Assembly (NCBI GenBank): GCA_016714895.1
Contig: JADKBV010000012.1
Coordinates: 310,001-374,000 of the forward strand
Direction of reading: 5' to 3'
Source of the DNA: Saprospiraceae bacterium
GTDB taxonomy: Bacteria; Bacteroidota; Bacteroidia; Chitinophagales; Saprospiraceae
DNA length: 64,000 nt
Within the stretch, counting starts at the first letter, position 1. Every line of letters starts with the position of its first letter. The notes beneath the pieces were generated by a model. That model was not told the DNA's origin. It did no database searches and saw only the letters and a program-made list of their open reading frames with translations. A program made the position numbers and the translations under genes. Below are positions 40,501 to 49,575 of this stretch, one piece after another.

Positions 40501-40898
40501 GTTTTCAGAAAGTAACTTTTTTAATCAAATTCATAAAGTATCGACGACTCATTCTAGCCAATGTGGGTTTAATATCGTATGGTCGTGGGGTAAAATCCAT
40601 CGCATATTGAGAAGTATGTCAATCAGCTAAAAGTTGATCTCATGTGATAACAAAAGTATTTCCCAATACTTTGGATTGCTTGTGTTATACCAAAGTGAAA
40701 TACACCCTAAGTTGAACGTCTAAGTTTCATCTATTCCAATGTATTTAACAAGAACCTAAAAAGATCTTATTTCCTTGATAAAAAATCAAATACGCTACAT
40801 TTTAAAAACAAAAACAAAGGCCACCCAGCATGAGTCTGAGCGGCCTTCACATTTACTGATTTTGGAATCTGTCTCTTTTCAGTATATTGAATTATCTC
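40501..40898. other. 398-bp region between convergent genes: one hairpin and a terminator
   Basis: No gene was recognised. Besides the terminator at 40817-40847, AAAGTATT (40653-40660), loop TCCC, AATACTTT (40665-40672) form a perfect hairpin that can extend through an outer pairing of ATAACA (40647-40652) with TGTTAT (40682-40687). That may be the terminator of the PhoD-like gene or part of a small RNA. The rest is unremarkable. Confidence 0.5.
40817..40847 (-). terminator. Rho-independent terminator of the PpiD-like gene
   Basis: AAGGCC (40817-40822) pairs with GGCCTT (40842-40847). Reading the minus strand, the stem is followed by TTGTTTTTGTTTTTAAA, a good T-tract. It lies about 50 bp after the stop of the gene at 40899. 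Confidence 0.8.
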
Positions 40899-43019
40899 TT
40901 AATAGAACTTTGATCTATTGTCTTTGATATCTTCTTTCTTCTTCAATGCCTCCATGAAATATGACATCGCTGTATTTTTTGCAGGATGAGCATAGAATCT
41001 TTTGAAATTTGTAACATCTTGATTTGTAGCAGGCACTTTTTCGATCAACTTTATAAAATAAGCACCATTTGTCCCTTGAACTGGTCCTACAAAACTTCCT
41101 GGTTCTTTTTTGCTTATTTCAGCAACAACTTTATGCTCTTTTTCATATAAATCAATATATCCCGCAACAGTATTTACATCTTTTGCAGTATCAATTGGAG
41201 CTTGATATGATCCGTATGTAGTTGATAAATCAGTTACACCAGCGCCTAAGCCCAATTTGATTTTATTAAATTTAGAACTTGCAATCAATTCGTCTTTTGC
41301 TTCTTTTCTTACCTTTTCTAAAGAAGGTACGCCCTTAGCATTTTTTGCAGAATAAGCTCCAACAACAAATCGATTTGTGAATTTTTTTACATCATCTTGA
41401 AGATCAAAAACATCTGGGCACACACTTCCCAATTCAGTAGCTGGATCATAAAGCCATTTTGCGATATTCCGTACTGTATTGGATGCCCCTTCACCAAATC
41501 TTGGTATTTTAAATGTACTTTTTGCAATCTGAGGCTCGACTTCTATTTTGTATTTTCCTTTCTCAGCAATTGCTTTTTTAAATGATTCGAAATCTCTATT
41601 ATTCTGGATTATTTCCAATGCTTCGCTTTCCAATTGGTCTAATACGGCATCACCAGGTTGGATAGTTTCAGAAATAATTCCAAGTTGAATTCCTTCAGAT
41701 TTTGTCAAGTATTTTTGGTCTGTAACTTCAACTAAATGAAATCCAAACTGTGTACCTATAATATAAAATTTACCTTTATCTGCTTTGTAAAAAATTAGAT
41801 CATTGAATTCCTTAACCATACGATCTGGTGCCGAATATCCTAGATCTCCACCAATGCTGCCAGATCCAGCGTCTTGAGAAAACTGTTTTGCTAAATCAGC
41901 AAAATTTGCTTGACCTTTTTCTAGAACATTTTTCAAACTATCCAATAATCTTCTACCTGCGATAGCCTCTTGTTGTGTCTTCACTTGATATAAAATATGT
42001 CTAGATCTAACAGAATCAGGAATCATCTTACGATCCAAGACTTTTGCAACTCTCATTTCTCCATTTTCAACATATGGTCCAACTAAACTACCTTTTGGTG
42101 TGCTAAACAATAATTCTGCATTTCCAGGAAATAGGTCAGTCTTTTTGTACAATTTCTCATCCCACTTACCTAATTGACCGACTATAAAAAGAGAATCACT
42201 TTTTGCGTTAGCAAAATTGTTCTTTCTTTCAGTCATGATATTTCGTAAATTTGTAGAATCCTCAGATGTTGGGTCAACATTGATGACTACATAACTAAAA
42301 TCTCTACTTTCTTCAGGATTTGTGAATTTTGTTGGATTAGCTTTTAAATATGCCTGTAAGTCTTGATCTGTAATCTCAACTTCTCCTTCTATCGTTTTAT
42401 ATGGAATGATCGAATACGCAAGTTTCATCTTAGAATTACCTTCAACTAAATTACGTTCAATCATAAAATTGGGTTGAAAAAGAGATTTTGTAATAATAGA
42501 ATTTAACTTCGTATACATTCTATCTTTCTTTATCTCTTTTTCTTGAATCATCCAAAAGTCTTTTGCTTGTTGTGGCAATTGGCCTGACTCCATATTTGAT
42601 TTAAACTGTGCTAATTGCTCTCGATTCACTTGGCCAGTATTTGGATCTCTGAAGTTTCTAACCAACACTGGAGAAAGATTAACTCCTCCTTGTAATTCGG
42701 TCATTTCAGACTCTGAAACTCCAATTCCATTTGACTTTGATTCTTTCTCTAGGATTGCTTCTTCGACAAACTGTTCCCAAAGATATTCTTTCCTTCCAAA
42801 AAAATCAACATTTGAATTTTGGTACATAATTCCTTCCTTTCGTTGAAACTCTGTATAGTCTAAACTTTTTCCAGCTACTTTACCAAGCGTATTGGAGTTA
42901 TTAAACAAAGCACCTGATTGACCTGTGGTCATATCCATCACGATAAAACCTAAAAGTGCTAATGCCATCAACAGTGTAACTAGCCAAAGTCTTTTGCGAA
43001 TACTTGAAATTAATCCCAT
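40899..43019 (-). CDS. PpiD-like periplasmic peptidyl-prolyl isomerase
   Basis: A 706-residue membrane-anchored foldase. One N-terminal transmembrane helix (RLWLVTLLMALALLGFIVMDM, residues 10-30) anchors it in the inner membrane. A SurA/PpiD N-terminal helical domain follows, and a parvulin rotamase domain lies at about residues 338-435 (SRHILYQV, FADLAKQFSQD, GSIGGDLGYSAPDRMV, FGFHLVEV). A second, less conserved PpiC-like segment is in the C-terminal third. It assists folding of secreted and outer-membrane proteins. Single gene with its own -7 box (43099-43106) and terminator. Confidence 0.93.
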   Translation of the reverse strand: MGLISSIRKRLWLVTLLMALALLGFIVMDMTTGQSGALFNNSNTLGKVAGKSLDYTEFQRKEGIMYQNSNVDFFGRKEYLWEQFVEEAILEKESKSNGIGVSESEMTELQGGVNLSPVLVRNFRDPNTGQVNREQLAQFKSNMESGQLPQQAKDFWMIQEKEIKKDRMYTKLNSIITKSLFQPNFMIERNLVEGNSKMKLAYSIIPYKTIEGEVEITDQDLQAYLKANPTKFTNPEESRDFSYVVINVDPTSEDSTNLRNIMTERKNNFANAKSDSLFIVGQLGKWDEKLYKKTDLFPGNAELLFSTPKGSLVGPYVENGEMRVAKVLDRKMIPDSVRSRHILYQVKTQQEAIAGRRLLDSLKNVLEKGQANFADLAKQFSQDAGSGSIGGDLGYSAPDRMVKEFNDLIFYKADKGKFYIIGTQFGFHLVEVTDQKYLTKSEGIQLGIISETIQPGDAVLDQLESEALEIIQNNRDFESFKKAIAEKGKYKIEVEPQIAKSTFKIPRFGEGASNTVRNIAKWLYDPATELGSVCPDVFDLQDDVKKFTNRFVVGAYSAKNAKGVPSLEKVRKEAKDELIASSKFNKIKLGLGAGVTDLSTTYGSYQAPIDTAKDVNTVAGYIDLYEKEHKVVAEISKKEPGSFVGPVQGTNGAYFIKLIEKVPATNQDVTNFKRFYAHPAKNTAMSYFMEALKKKEDIKDNRSKFY

Positions 43020-43098
43020 GGGAGCAATATAATTTATTAAGAATCAATACGTTAAATAAAATTTAATTCCTCAAAATCGTAATTTTGAAAAAACCTTG

Positions 43099-43106
43099 CA
43101 AAGTTA
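43099..43106 (-). promoter_or_regulatory. Bacteroidota -7 box (TAACTTTG) of the PpiD-like gene
   Basis: The minus strand reads TAACTTTGCA, 79 bases upstream of the ATG at 43019. An exact TAnnTTTG match in the expected direction. Confidence 0.55.
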
Positions 43107-43197
43107 ATACTTCTTAGCCGAAATTCAAGGACTAAGCTAAATTTATGGAAAAGAAATTTTGATAGCGCCGACGTAAGTATGTCGTCCAATCGGTATC

Positions 43198-43788
43198 TCA
43201 GCTGCCAGAAATTGACTTTTTGTGATCTGCAGCTGATGCAAGCTCTTCATAAAATGCCTCACCAAACCTCCGAGTTATGGATTCTTGCAAAAATTTATAA
43301 AGTGGAACTTTTTCTTTTTTACCAGCTTTACAAGCAGGATCACAGATTTCCCAACGATCATAATTCACTGCGATAAAGCCTTGTTTTGGATTCTCTGTAA
43401 TTCGTATAGGATATAAATGGCAAGAAATCGGTTTTTTGAATTTTGTAAGTCCTTGGTAATAAGCTTGTTCTATTCCACACTTTGAGATGCCCAATTCATC
43501 TTTAATCAAAAACACACAGGGTCCACCATTGATTAACTGTGTTCCCATTCCTTCTAAATCTTTATAATATTTAGTAACCCCATTTTTTTCAATAACATTT
43601 CTATTTTCGCGGGGTAACATATGCTTTATTTTTTGATACACTTCCTCTAGAATTGGTACTTCTTCGTCGCTTACTGGAGCACCGAGGTCACCTTCGTAAC
43701 AACAAGCACCTTGACAAGACTCTAGATTGCATCGAAAATAGCTGTCGATGATATCTTCACTTATTAATATATTGTCAATCGCTATCAT
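43198..43788 (-). CDS. DUF3109 cysteine-rich protein
   Basis: A 196-residue cytoplasmic protein of DUF3109. The N-terminal cysteine cluster FRCNLESCQGACCYEGD (residues 18-34), a middle Cys in GGPCVFL and ISKCGIEQAYY, then CHLYPIRI and a late CDPACKAG give about nine cysteines arranged as in the related YkgJ zinc/iron-chelating family. That suggests a bound metal or Fe-S cluster. No enzymatic activity is established. It stands alone, 252 bp from the next gene on the same strand. Confidence 0.88.
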   Translation of the reverse strand: MIAIDNILISEDIIDSYFRCNLESCQGACCYEGDLGAPVSDEEVPILEEVYQKIKHMLPRENRNVIEKNGVTKYYKDLEGMGTQLINGGPCVFLIKDELGISKCGIEQAYYQGLTKFKKPISCHLYPIRITENPKQGFIAVNYDRWEICDPACKAGKKEKVPLYKFLQESITRRFGEAFYEELASAADHKKSISGS

Positions 43789-43962
43789 AGTGTAAAAATA
43801 AGAGAAAGATATTAATACTAACAGGATTTAGGGTGCAATCTGATGATTATTGGATATTGGGGTTAATAAAACAATTCAGTAGGAAATATTTCTTTATACC
43901 AAAATAATCAAATTAAAATCAAACAATTAAACAAAAAGTAGGTATGTAGATGTCTTTGGTTC

Positions 43963-44013
43963 ACTTTTGAATCAAAAGTATTAATACCCTTCTCTACACT
44001 ATAGTGTTAGAAG
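43963..44013. repeat. Two adjacent hairpins after the NUDIX gene
   Basis: ACTTTTG (43963-43969) pairs with CAAAAGT (43973-43979). Next, ACACTATAGTGT (43996-44007) is a perfect 12-bp palindrome whose stem extends through CTTCT (43989-43993) and AGAAG (44009-44013). They lie within 80 bp after the NUDIX stop on the minus strand. No long T-run follows, so they may be processing or stability structures rather than a classical terminator. Confidence 0.5.
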
Positions 44014-44040
44014 AGGATCTTTTGTTACTCTTTTTTAAAC

Positions 44041-44682
44041 TTAATTTAAAAATTTTTTATAAATATCTAGAAACTCCTGTAAAATCATTGCTGTCGCACC
44101 CCAGATCCAATGGGATTCTATTTCAAATCCTGGCACTTCGATATTTTGAGCATAACTCGTATTCAATACTTTACGAACACTATGGCGCGGTTCTAATAAA
44201 TTGTTCAAAGAAATTTGAATGATAGATTCAACTTCTGATGGTTGATTTTTGAATTGGGGAATCTCATCAATAAAGGCAATGAAAGGATGAACTTCATTTT
44301 GACTGACTGGAATATATAATGATGATAGACTAGCTATCACATGCTTTTTAAGCAAACGAATACCAATTTCCTCTTCTGTTTCTCGAAGAGCTGTGTTTAA
44401 TAAACTGCCATCCGCAATATCATATCTGCCGCCAGGAAGAGATATCTGACCTGCGTGAGGATCATTTTTGTTGGTTGATGTCCGCTTGATTAGGGGAAAG
44501 ACAAGTTCGCCACTGCACTCATACAATAAAATCACAACTCCAGCTTTTTTTACATTTTTTGGTGCTAATTCAAGCAATCGATTAGGCAATGGAGCCATCT
44601 TTCTATGGGACTCAAATTTATTAAATTCAAAGTTTTCAATGAATCTTTGAAATTGCAATGTAAAATCGATTTTGCTCTTCAC
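44041..44682 (-). CDS. NUDIX hydrolase, CoA pyrophosphatase-like
   Basis: A 213-residue NUDIX protein. The box reads GGRYDIADGSLLNTALRETEEEIGI; preceded by HAGQISLP it matches the CoA-pyrophosphatase (NudL/YeaB, UPF0035) pattern, in which the first acidic position is often Asp. The metal-binding RExxEE is intact. Such enzymes hydrolyse CoA and its derivatives. It is the last gene of the chain histidine kinase-response regulator-DUF4271-hemD-NUDIX, starting 1 base after the hemD stop. Confidence 0.9.
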   Translation of the reverse strand: MKSKIDFTLQFQRFIENFEFNKFESHRKMAPLPNRLLELAPKNVKKAGVVILLYECSGELVFPLIKRTSTNKNDPHAGQISLPGGRYDIADGSLLNTALRETEEEIGIRLLKKHVIASLSSLYIPVSQNEVHPFIAFIDEIPQFKNQPSEVESIIQISLNNLLEPRHSVRKVLNTSYAQNIEVPGFEIESHWIWGATAMILQEFLDIYKKFLN

Positions 44683-44683
44683 C

Positions 44684-45472
44684 TTATCCCAAGGTCTTCT
44701 TAATATACTCTTCTAATGCCATTGCCATAGATGGTGTGGCAGGAGTTGGGGCTTGTATATCAATGATTAAACCCGCTTCTTTTGCTGCTTTTGCAGCGGT
44801 TGGACCAAATACAGCAATTCGTGTATCACCTTGAACAAAATCTGGAAAATTATCGAAAAGTGACTTTATCTCCATTGGACTAAAAAATACTAAAACATCA
44901 TATTTTATATCTTTTAGATCTGAAAGATCTGCATTCACAGTGCGATGCATGATCGCTTCCTGAAATTTTACTTTTGAGGACTTTAAAAACTGTATCACTT
45001 CTACGTTACTTACGTCAGAGCAAGGAATTAAAAAAACACCCGATTCCTTATGCTTCTGAAAATAGTTAGCTATGTCTACTAGATTTTTTGTGCCGGAGAA
45101 TACTTTTCTCTTCCTGAATAAAATAAACTTCTGAAGATAATTTGCCACAGTTTCAGTAGTGCAGAAGTATTTTGTCATTTCAGAGACTTTTAGTCTCATC
45201 TCTTCACAAAGCCTAAAATAGTGCTCAATTGAAGTGCGACTTGTAAAAACTACACATGGGAAGGCATTTGGACGAATTTTTTGCTTCCTAAATTCCTTCT
45301 CACTTAATCCATCGACTTGAATAAAAGGTCGCCAATCTATCTGGGTACCATATTTAGTCTCAATCTCATAGTATGGAGACCTTTCTGGTTTCGGTTGAGA
45401 AACCAAAATAGAAGATACTTTTTTAAGTCGCAAATCAGGTTCTGGTCCTTTTTTCTTCGTTTTTATTGGCAT
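44684..45472 (-). CDS. hemD: Uroporphyrinogen-III synthase
   Basis: A 262-residue HemD. Sequence conservation in this family is low, but the two-domain pattern is present: SSILVSQPKPERSPYYEIETKYG at the start, FPCVVFTSRTSIEHYF in the middle, a second domain with VFLIPCSDVSNVEV and YDVLVFFSPMEIKSLF, and the diagnostic C-terminus TRIAVFGPTAAKAAKEAGL. It cyclises hydroxymethylbilane to uroporphyrinogen III in haem synthesis. It follows the DUF4271 gene by 10 bp; this pairing is common in Bacteroidota. Confidence 0.92.
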   Translation of the reverse strand: MPIKTKKKGPEPDLRLKKVSSILVSQPKPERSPYYEIETKYGTQIDWRPFIQVDGLSEKEFRKQKIRPNAFPCVVFTSRTSIEHYFRLCEEMRLKVSEMTKYFCTTETVANYLQKFILFRKRKVFSGTKNLVDIANYFQKHKESGVFLIPCSDVSNVEVIQFLKSSKVKFQEAIMHRTVNADLSDLKDIKYDVLVFFSPMEIKSLFDNFPDFVQGDTRIAVFGPTAAKAAKEAGLIIDIQAPTPATPSMAMALEEYIKKTLG

Positions 45473-45482
45473 CTAAAAGGAA

Positions 45483-46391
45483 TTAACTTAAAACACCCTC
45501 TATTCTTAAAATTTTATAGATTAACAAGAGAGGCGCTATTTCGAAAGCGCAAAGATACAATAAAAAGTGAAAAATAGAATTTCTCCACAAATTTGAACTA
45601 ATTAGTATATCCCGACCATGTCTCACAAAATATAAAACTGCTATTAAAGCACCAATGATTAGAATTATTTTCTTGGCTAATTCTGGGTTAATAAATGCAA
45701 TTAAAAAATCTGACGGGATCAACAGAATGCCTAAAAAACAACCAAAGGTGGTGACACTATAGGATAAGGCATACATCTCTTTTTCTACTCCAAAAATCCT
45801 TCCAAATAAAAACAAAGAAATATGTCGAATTACATAAATCAAACACACGATCCCTGCGATATATAAAAGATAATAAGGATGTCGAATTCCTATATAGTAT
45901 GTATATCCTAAATATATAAATATTGATAAACCAATGAAATATAATCCATATAAGATAAAATAAATGAATCGTTGCTGTTCGTTAGAATCTCTCAATTGGA
46001 GACTAAAAAAATTAATATTCGTAAAACTTCTATAAATATTTAATGCGACATTCCGATTCAAATTTAGTGCAAGTGCCAACAAGAAACTCAAGAATAAAAG
46101 CATCCAAAAAAGGATATTTTTAATTTGTTGATAACTTGTTTTGCCAAGTGAAATAACAGGAAATAATGGCTTTGAAATTTTTATATTTCCCTCCTTATTT
46201 TGGACAATCGGATAGGTTGGTTGAACCAATTCGAATGGGTTAAATGCTTGAAAAATACTTCCTGTACTATCCTTCTGAACCTGTTCTGTGGGGCTAATTT
46301 CTCTAATTTCAAAAGGATTTTTAGGTAATTGTGCATTCAATACCCAAGAAATTAATGTAAAAATAAAGATTAAATAATAGTGACGATTCAT
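45483..46391 (-). CDS. DUF4271 integral membrane protein
   Basis: A 302-residue protein with an N-terminal signal-like segment (YYLIFIFTLISWVLNAQ), a 70-residue soluble linker, and about seven transmembrane helices between residues 90 and 300 (for example ILFWMLLFLSFLLALAL, YILYGLYFIGLSIFIYLGYTYY). It matches DUF4271, a Bacteroidota-specific family usually beside hemD. Function unknown; the link with haem synthesis is from gene order only. Its ATG directly follows the response-regulator stop. Confidence 0.88.
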   Translation of the reverse strand: MNRHYYLIFIFTLISWVLNAQLPKNPFEIREISPTEQVQKDSTGSIFQAFNPFELVQPTYPIVQNKEGNIKISKPLFPVISLGKTSYQQIKNILFWMLLFLSFLLALALNLNRNVALNIYRSFTNINFFSLQLRDSNEQQRFIYFILYGLYFIGLSIFIYLGYTYYIGIRHPYYLLYIAGIVCLIYVIRHISLFLFGRIFGVEKEMYALSYSVTTFGCFLGILLIPSDFLIAFINPELAKKIILIIGALIAVLYFVRHGRDILISSNLWRNSIFHFLLYLCAFEIAPLLLIYKILRIEGVLS

Positions 46392-47081
46392 TTATGGACA
46401 AATAAACTTAAATCCAATGCCATGAATATTGTCGATTTTAATCGCTGGATCTTCGCTGAGATACTTTCTCAATCTCGATATAAAGACATCCAAACTTCTG
46501 CCCATAAAATAATCATCTTCTCCCCAAAGAGTCTCCAGAATCATGGAGCGTTTAATTACTCTGTTTTTATTTTTTAACAAAAAGCCTAAAAGTTCGCTTT
46601 CTCTTTGAGTTAAGATCCTTGCATCTCCATCAAGAACCAACTGATATTCCATAGGCATATATTGGTATCTACCTATTGACAACTCTGCTTCTTGGCTTGG
46701 AGCTTCGAATACTTTACTTCTTCGTAAGAAGATTTCGATTTTTAAAATTAGCTCTTCAATGCTGAATGGCTTGGTGAGATAATCATCACCTCCGATTTTC
46801 AAACCGTGGATTCGATCCTCCTTAAGAGATTTTGCTGTCAAAAACAAGATTGGAATCTGTTGGTCTACCTTGCGTATCGCCTCTGCCACACCAAATCCAT
46901 CTACTTCTGGCAACATTACATCTAGTATACAAAGATCGAATTTTGACCCTCGATAGGCTTCAATGGTCTTTGCACCATCAATGCAATGTACGATTTCGTA
47001 TCCTTGCAATTCCAAATGATCCTTTGTGATGAAGCTCAAAGTTTCATCATCTTCTGCGTATAATAATCTTGCGCGTTTCAT
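46392..47081 (-). CDS. OmpR-type response regulator
   Basis: A 229-residue two-component response regulator. The receiver domain has the acidic pair in EDDETL (residues 10-12), phospho-acceptor Asp54 in CILDVMLP and the Thr/Lys switch residues in LTAKS and LTKPFSIEEL. The C-terminal winged-helix DNA-binding domain has LTQRESELLGFLLKNKNRVIKRSMILETLWG and the VFISRLRKYL wing. The start at 47081 (MKRARLLY) is preferred to 47132 because it follows the kinase stop by a few bases and begins with the canonical receiver strand. Partner of the kinase upstream. Confidence 0.94.
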   Translation of the reverse strand: MKRARLLYAEDDETLSFITKDHLELQGYEIVHCIDGAKTIEAYRGSKFDLCILDVMLPEVDGFGVAEAIRKVDQQIPILFLTAKSLKEDRIHGLKIGGDDYLTKPFSIEELILKIEIFLRRSKVFEAPSQEAELSIGRYQYMPMEYQLVLDGDARILTQRESELLGFLLKNKNRVIKRSMILETLWGEDDYFMGRSLDVFISRLRKYLSEDPAIKIDNIHGIGFKFICP

Positions 47082-47085
47082 CCGA

Positions 47086-48366
47086 CTAATTTTTAAGCAA
47101 GATACGAACTTTTGTACCTTTCGTATACTCACTTTCGATAATTACTTCAAATCCATGTGCATCACAGATTCTTTTCACATAATAAAGACCTATACCAAAG
47201 CCTTTTACATTATGAACATCTCCTGTAGACACTCTATAAAACTTTTCAAAAAGTTTTGCCAATTCCTCGCCTTTGATCCCAATCCCTTGATCTTTGATTT
47301 CAAGGACTAATGTTTTGCCTTGATTGAATGTATCAATTTCTATTGTAGGAATTAGTTTAGAATATTTGATTGCGTTGTCCAATAAATTCGAGACAACATT
47401 CGTAAAATGAAATTTGTCCCCCTTAAAAGTATCTTTACTTGCTTTTAAATTCTTATGAATTTGACCATTCAACTGATGCGCTCTCATCTCATAGGAAGGT
47501 AGTAGCTCTTGAATGATGCTATGAAGCGAAAGTTCTTCTTTCCGTAAGGTAAAAGTCGACGATTCCATTTTGGCTATTTGAAGTACTTTTTCTACTTGAT
47601 CGTTTAGCCTTTGGTTTTGATCTTTAATAATTTTGGCATATTGAAATAATCGAGCATCGTCTTCTACTAAAGGGTGATGTAGTAGCACTTCTGAAGAAAT
47701 TTTTATAGAGGAAATCGGAGTCTTAAATTCATGCGTCATATTATTGACAAAATCTCTCATCATTTCTGAATATCGCTTTTGTCTCAAGGCTAAAAAAATC
47801 GCACCTGCAAAAATTAAACAGGCTATGATTAATAAAATTGAAAAAACTATTACAGAACTCATTTCCTGATAGATAAAGGATTCTTTATCGGGAAACTTAA
47901 CAGTAAAATAGTGATTCAAATCTTTCTTTTGATTTCGTACCTTTTTGGGTTCTGGCTTCTTTGTAGCTGTGTCTAGAGCCAATGAATTGAATTCATAATA
48001 GATTAGATCATTGGTACCACAATTGTATATCCCAACTTCGAAAGGCGTATGTATATTTTGCTTATCAAATTCTGTCTCAAGTGAATATTTTAAATATTCT
48101 GTTACGATAGGAAGTTCCATATTGACTTGATAAAGATTGGAAGCTTCCCTTTTGATCAAGCCTTTTTTATCCCTTACACTTTTTTCACTATTTTGCTTTT
48201 TTGCTAAATATTCCGCCGTTGATTTCAATGCAATATTTACAGATCGATTGAACTCTACTTCTTCCTTATTATAATTAGCTTGCAAATAAAAATATTGCAT
48301 CAGTATGATTCCAATTATGGAAGCAGTTCCTAAAAAAACTAAAATCCTTATCTGAAGTGAAGACAA
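47086..48366 (-). CDS. Sensor histidine kinase
   Basis: A 426-residue inner-membrane kinase. Transmembrane helix 1 is at residues about 7-27, a periplasmic sensor of some 120 residues follows, and helix 2 is at about 157-185 (SVIVFSILLIIACLIFAGAIFL). The HisKA domain has the phospho-acceptor His212 in HEFKTPISSIK. The HATPase domain has N-box NVVSNLLDNAIKYS, G1 DQGIGIKGEEL and G2 GFGIGLYYVKRI. The signal is unknown. Paired with the response regulator, probably controlling envelope functions. Confidence 0.94.
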   Translation of the reverse strand: MSSLQIRILVFLGTASIIGIILMQYFYLQANYNKEEVEFNRSVNIALKSTAEYLAKKQNSEKSVRDKKGLIKREASNLYQVNMELPIVTEYLKYSLETEFDKQNIHTPFEVGIYNCGTNDLIYYEFNSLALDTATKKPEPKKVRNQKKDLNHYFTVKFPDKESFIYQEMSSVIVFSILLIIACLIFAGAIFLALRQKRYSEMMRDFVNNMTHEFKTPISSIKISSEVLLHHPLVEDDARLFQYAKIIKDQNQRLNDQVEKVLQIAKMESSTFTLRKEELSLHSIIQELLPSYEMRAHQLNGQIHKNLKASKDTFKGDKFHFTNVVSNLLDNAIKYSKLIPTIEIDTFNQGKTLVLEIKDQGIGIKGEELAKLFEKFYRVSTGDVHNVKGFGIGLYYVKRICDAHGFEVIIESEYTKGTKVRILLKN

Positions 48367-48408
48367 TTTATTTTTTTATTTGCGCAATGTATTTATTTTA
48401 TCTCTAAT

Positions 48409-48786
48409 TTAATTTAAAGCACCTGAAACAGCTCCCATGATTGTTATGATCAATATATACAATCCTGCTTCTTTAGCTATAGTATTGAAATCCATGTTTC
48501 GTTTTGAACCTGAAAGATAAAACACTGGAAAAATAATGCCGATGCCAAGTAAAAATCCAAACTTCAAACCATCAGCCATACAGCTATGATTGTCAGACTT
48601 AATCATCAAAAGATATAAAACAAATGCGAGGATTATGAACGCTATAAATTGGGGCAAAATATTTCTAGAATTTTCCCCGCCACCGTTTTGTGGTAAAAAC
48701 TTTATATAATTTACGAAAAATAAATAAGATCCCAATCCTACGATTGTTGAAACTAAAAGCGCTATCCAATTCAATGAAGCCAACAT
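48409..48786 (-). CDS. DUF1761-like small membrane protein
   Basis: A 125-residue protein with four predicted transmembrane helices (residues 5-25, 48-64, 75-92, 106-123). The start LNWIALLVSTIVGLGSYLFFVNYIKF resembles the DUF1761 family, whose helices pack as a small four-helix bundle. Function unknown. It lies 11 bp after upp and 42 bp before the kinase gene on the same strand, so it may belong to either transcript. Confidence 0.7.
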   Translation of the reverse strand: MLASLNWIALLVSTIVGLGSYLFFVNYIKFLPQNGGGENSRNILPQFIAFIILAFVLYLLMIKSDNHSCMADGLKFGFLLGIGIIFPVFYLSGSKRNMDFNTIAKEAGLYILIITIMGAVSGALN

Positions 48787-48797
48787 ATATTTACTGA

Positions 48798-49454
48798 TTA
48801 TTCTTGCAATTTGGGTCCATAGGAAAGATCTCCTGCATCTCCTAATCCTGGTACGATATAGGATTTTGCAGTCAGTTCTTCATCTATTGCCCCGACAAAA
48901 ATAGTTATTTTTGGAAACTTGCGATGAATGTATTCTATTCCTTCTTTACTGGCTATTGCTGTCACCACAATTGTACGCAAAGGAGTGCCATAAACTACCA
49001 ATTCTTTTAATGATTGTTCGATGGAGGAACCTGTTGCTAACATTGGGTCTGCTATGATTAGCACTTTTCCATCAATATTAGGACAAGTAAGATAGGACAG
49101 ATTGATCTCAAAATTGCCTCCCCGATCATGCTTTCTATATGCTGAAATGAACCCACTTTCGGCCATAGGCAGAAAATCCAACATTCCTTCATGTATTGTA
49201 AGTCCTGCTCTTAAAATAGGGCAAATCACGACATCTGATGATATTCTTTTTACAGTAGCCTCACCTAAGCTAGTTTCTGTATTCAATTGTTCATACTCAA
49301 GATGCTTGGATATTTCATAGGCACAGATCTGCCCAAATTTCTTCATATTATGCCTAAACCCTTGCCGATTTGATTGAATATCCGTGTTTCTCAATTCATA
49401 TAAAATCTGATGAATAAGCGAATTGGATAGGGAAAGATCATTTACAACAAGCAT
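48798..49454 (-). CDS. upp: Uracil phosphoribosyltransferase
   Basis: A 218-residue phosphoribosyltransferase that salvages uracil to UMP. The PRPP-binding loop is VLIIADPMLATGSSI near residue 135, preceded by CPILRAGLTIHEGML and followed by the uracil-binding C-terminal GLGDAGDLSYGPKL. The start at 49454 (MLVVNDLSLSNSLI) is chosen because the frame upstream is unlike the family and crosses the terminator region. First gene of its transcript. Confidence 0.94.
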   Translation of the reverse strand: MLVVNDLSLSNSLIHQILYELRNTDIQSNRQGFRHNMKKFGQICAYEISKHLEYEQLNTETSLGEATVKRISSDVVICPILRAGLTIHEGMLDFLPMAESGFISAYRKHDRGGNFEINLSYLTCPNIDGKVLIIADPMLATGSSIEQSLKELVVYGTPLRTIVVTAIASKEGIEYIHRKFPKITIFVGAIDEELTAKSYIVPGLGDAGDLSYGPKLQE

Positions 49455-49505
49455 AAGATTTGATTTTATAACGTAAATATAGGACAATATAGGCATAAAA
49501 AAAAA

Positions 49506-49553
49506 GAAGCTGTCTTAGTTAATATCCAAAGAGAATATTAGCTAGACAGCTTC
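49506..49553 (-). terminator. Strong terminator after nothing but intergenic DNA between ompA-type gene and upp
   Basis: GAAGCTGTCT (49506-49515) and AGACAGCTTC (49544-49553) are a perfect 10-bp stem, and an inner TTAATAT/AATATTA pairing extends it. On the minus strand it is followed by a run of about ten T (49496-49505), so it terminates the OmpA-family gene ending at 49576 and insulates upp. Confidence 0.85.
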
Positions 49554-49575
49554 ACCTACTGATAATCACTTATTC

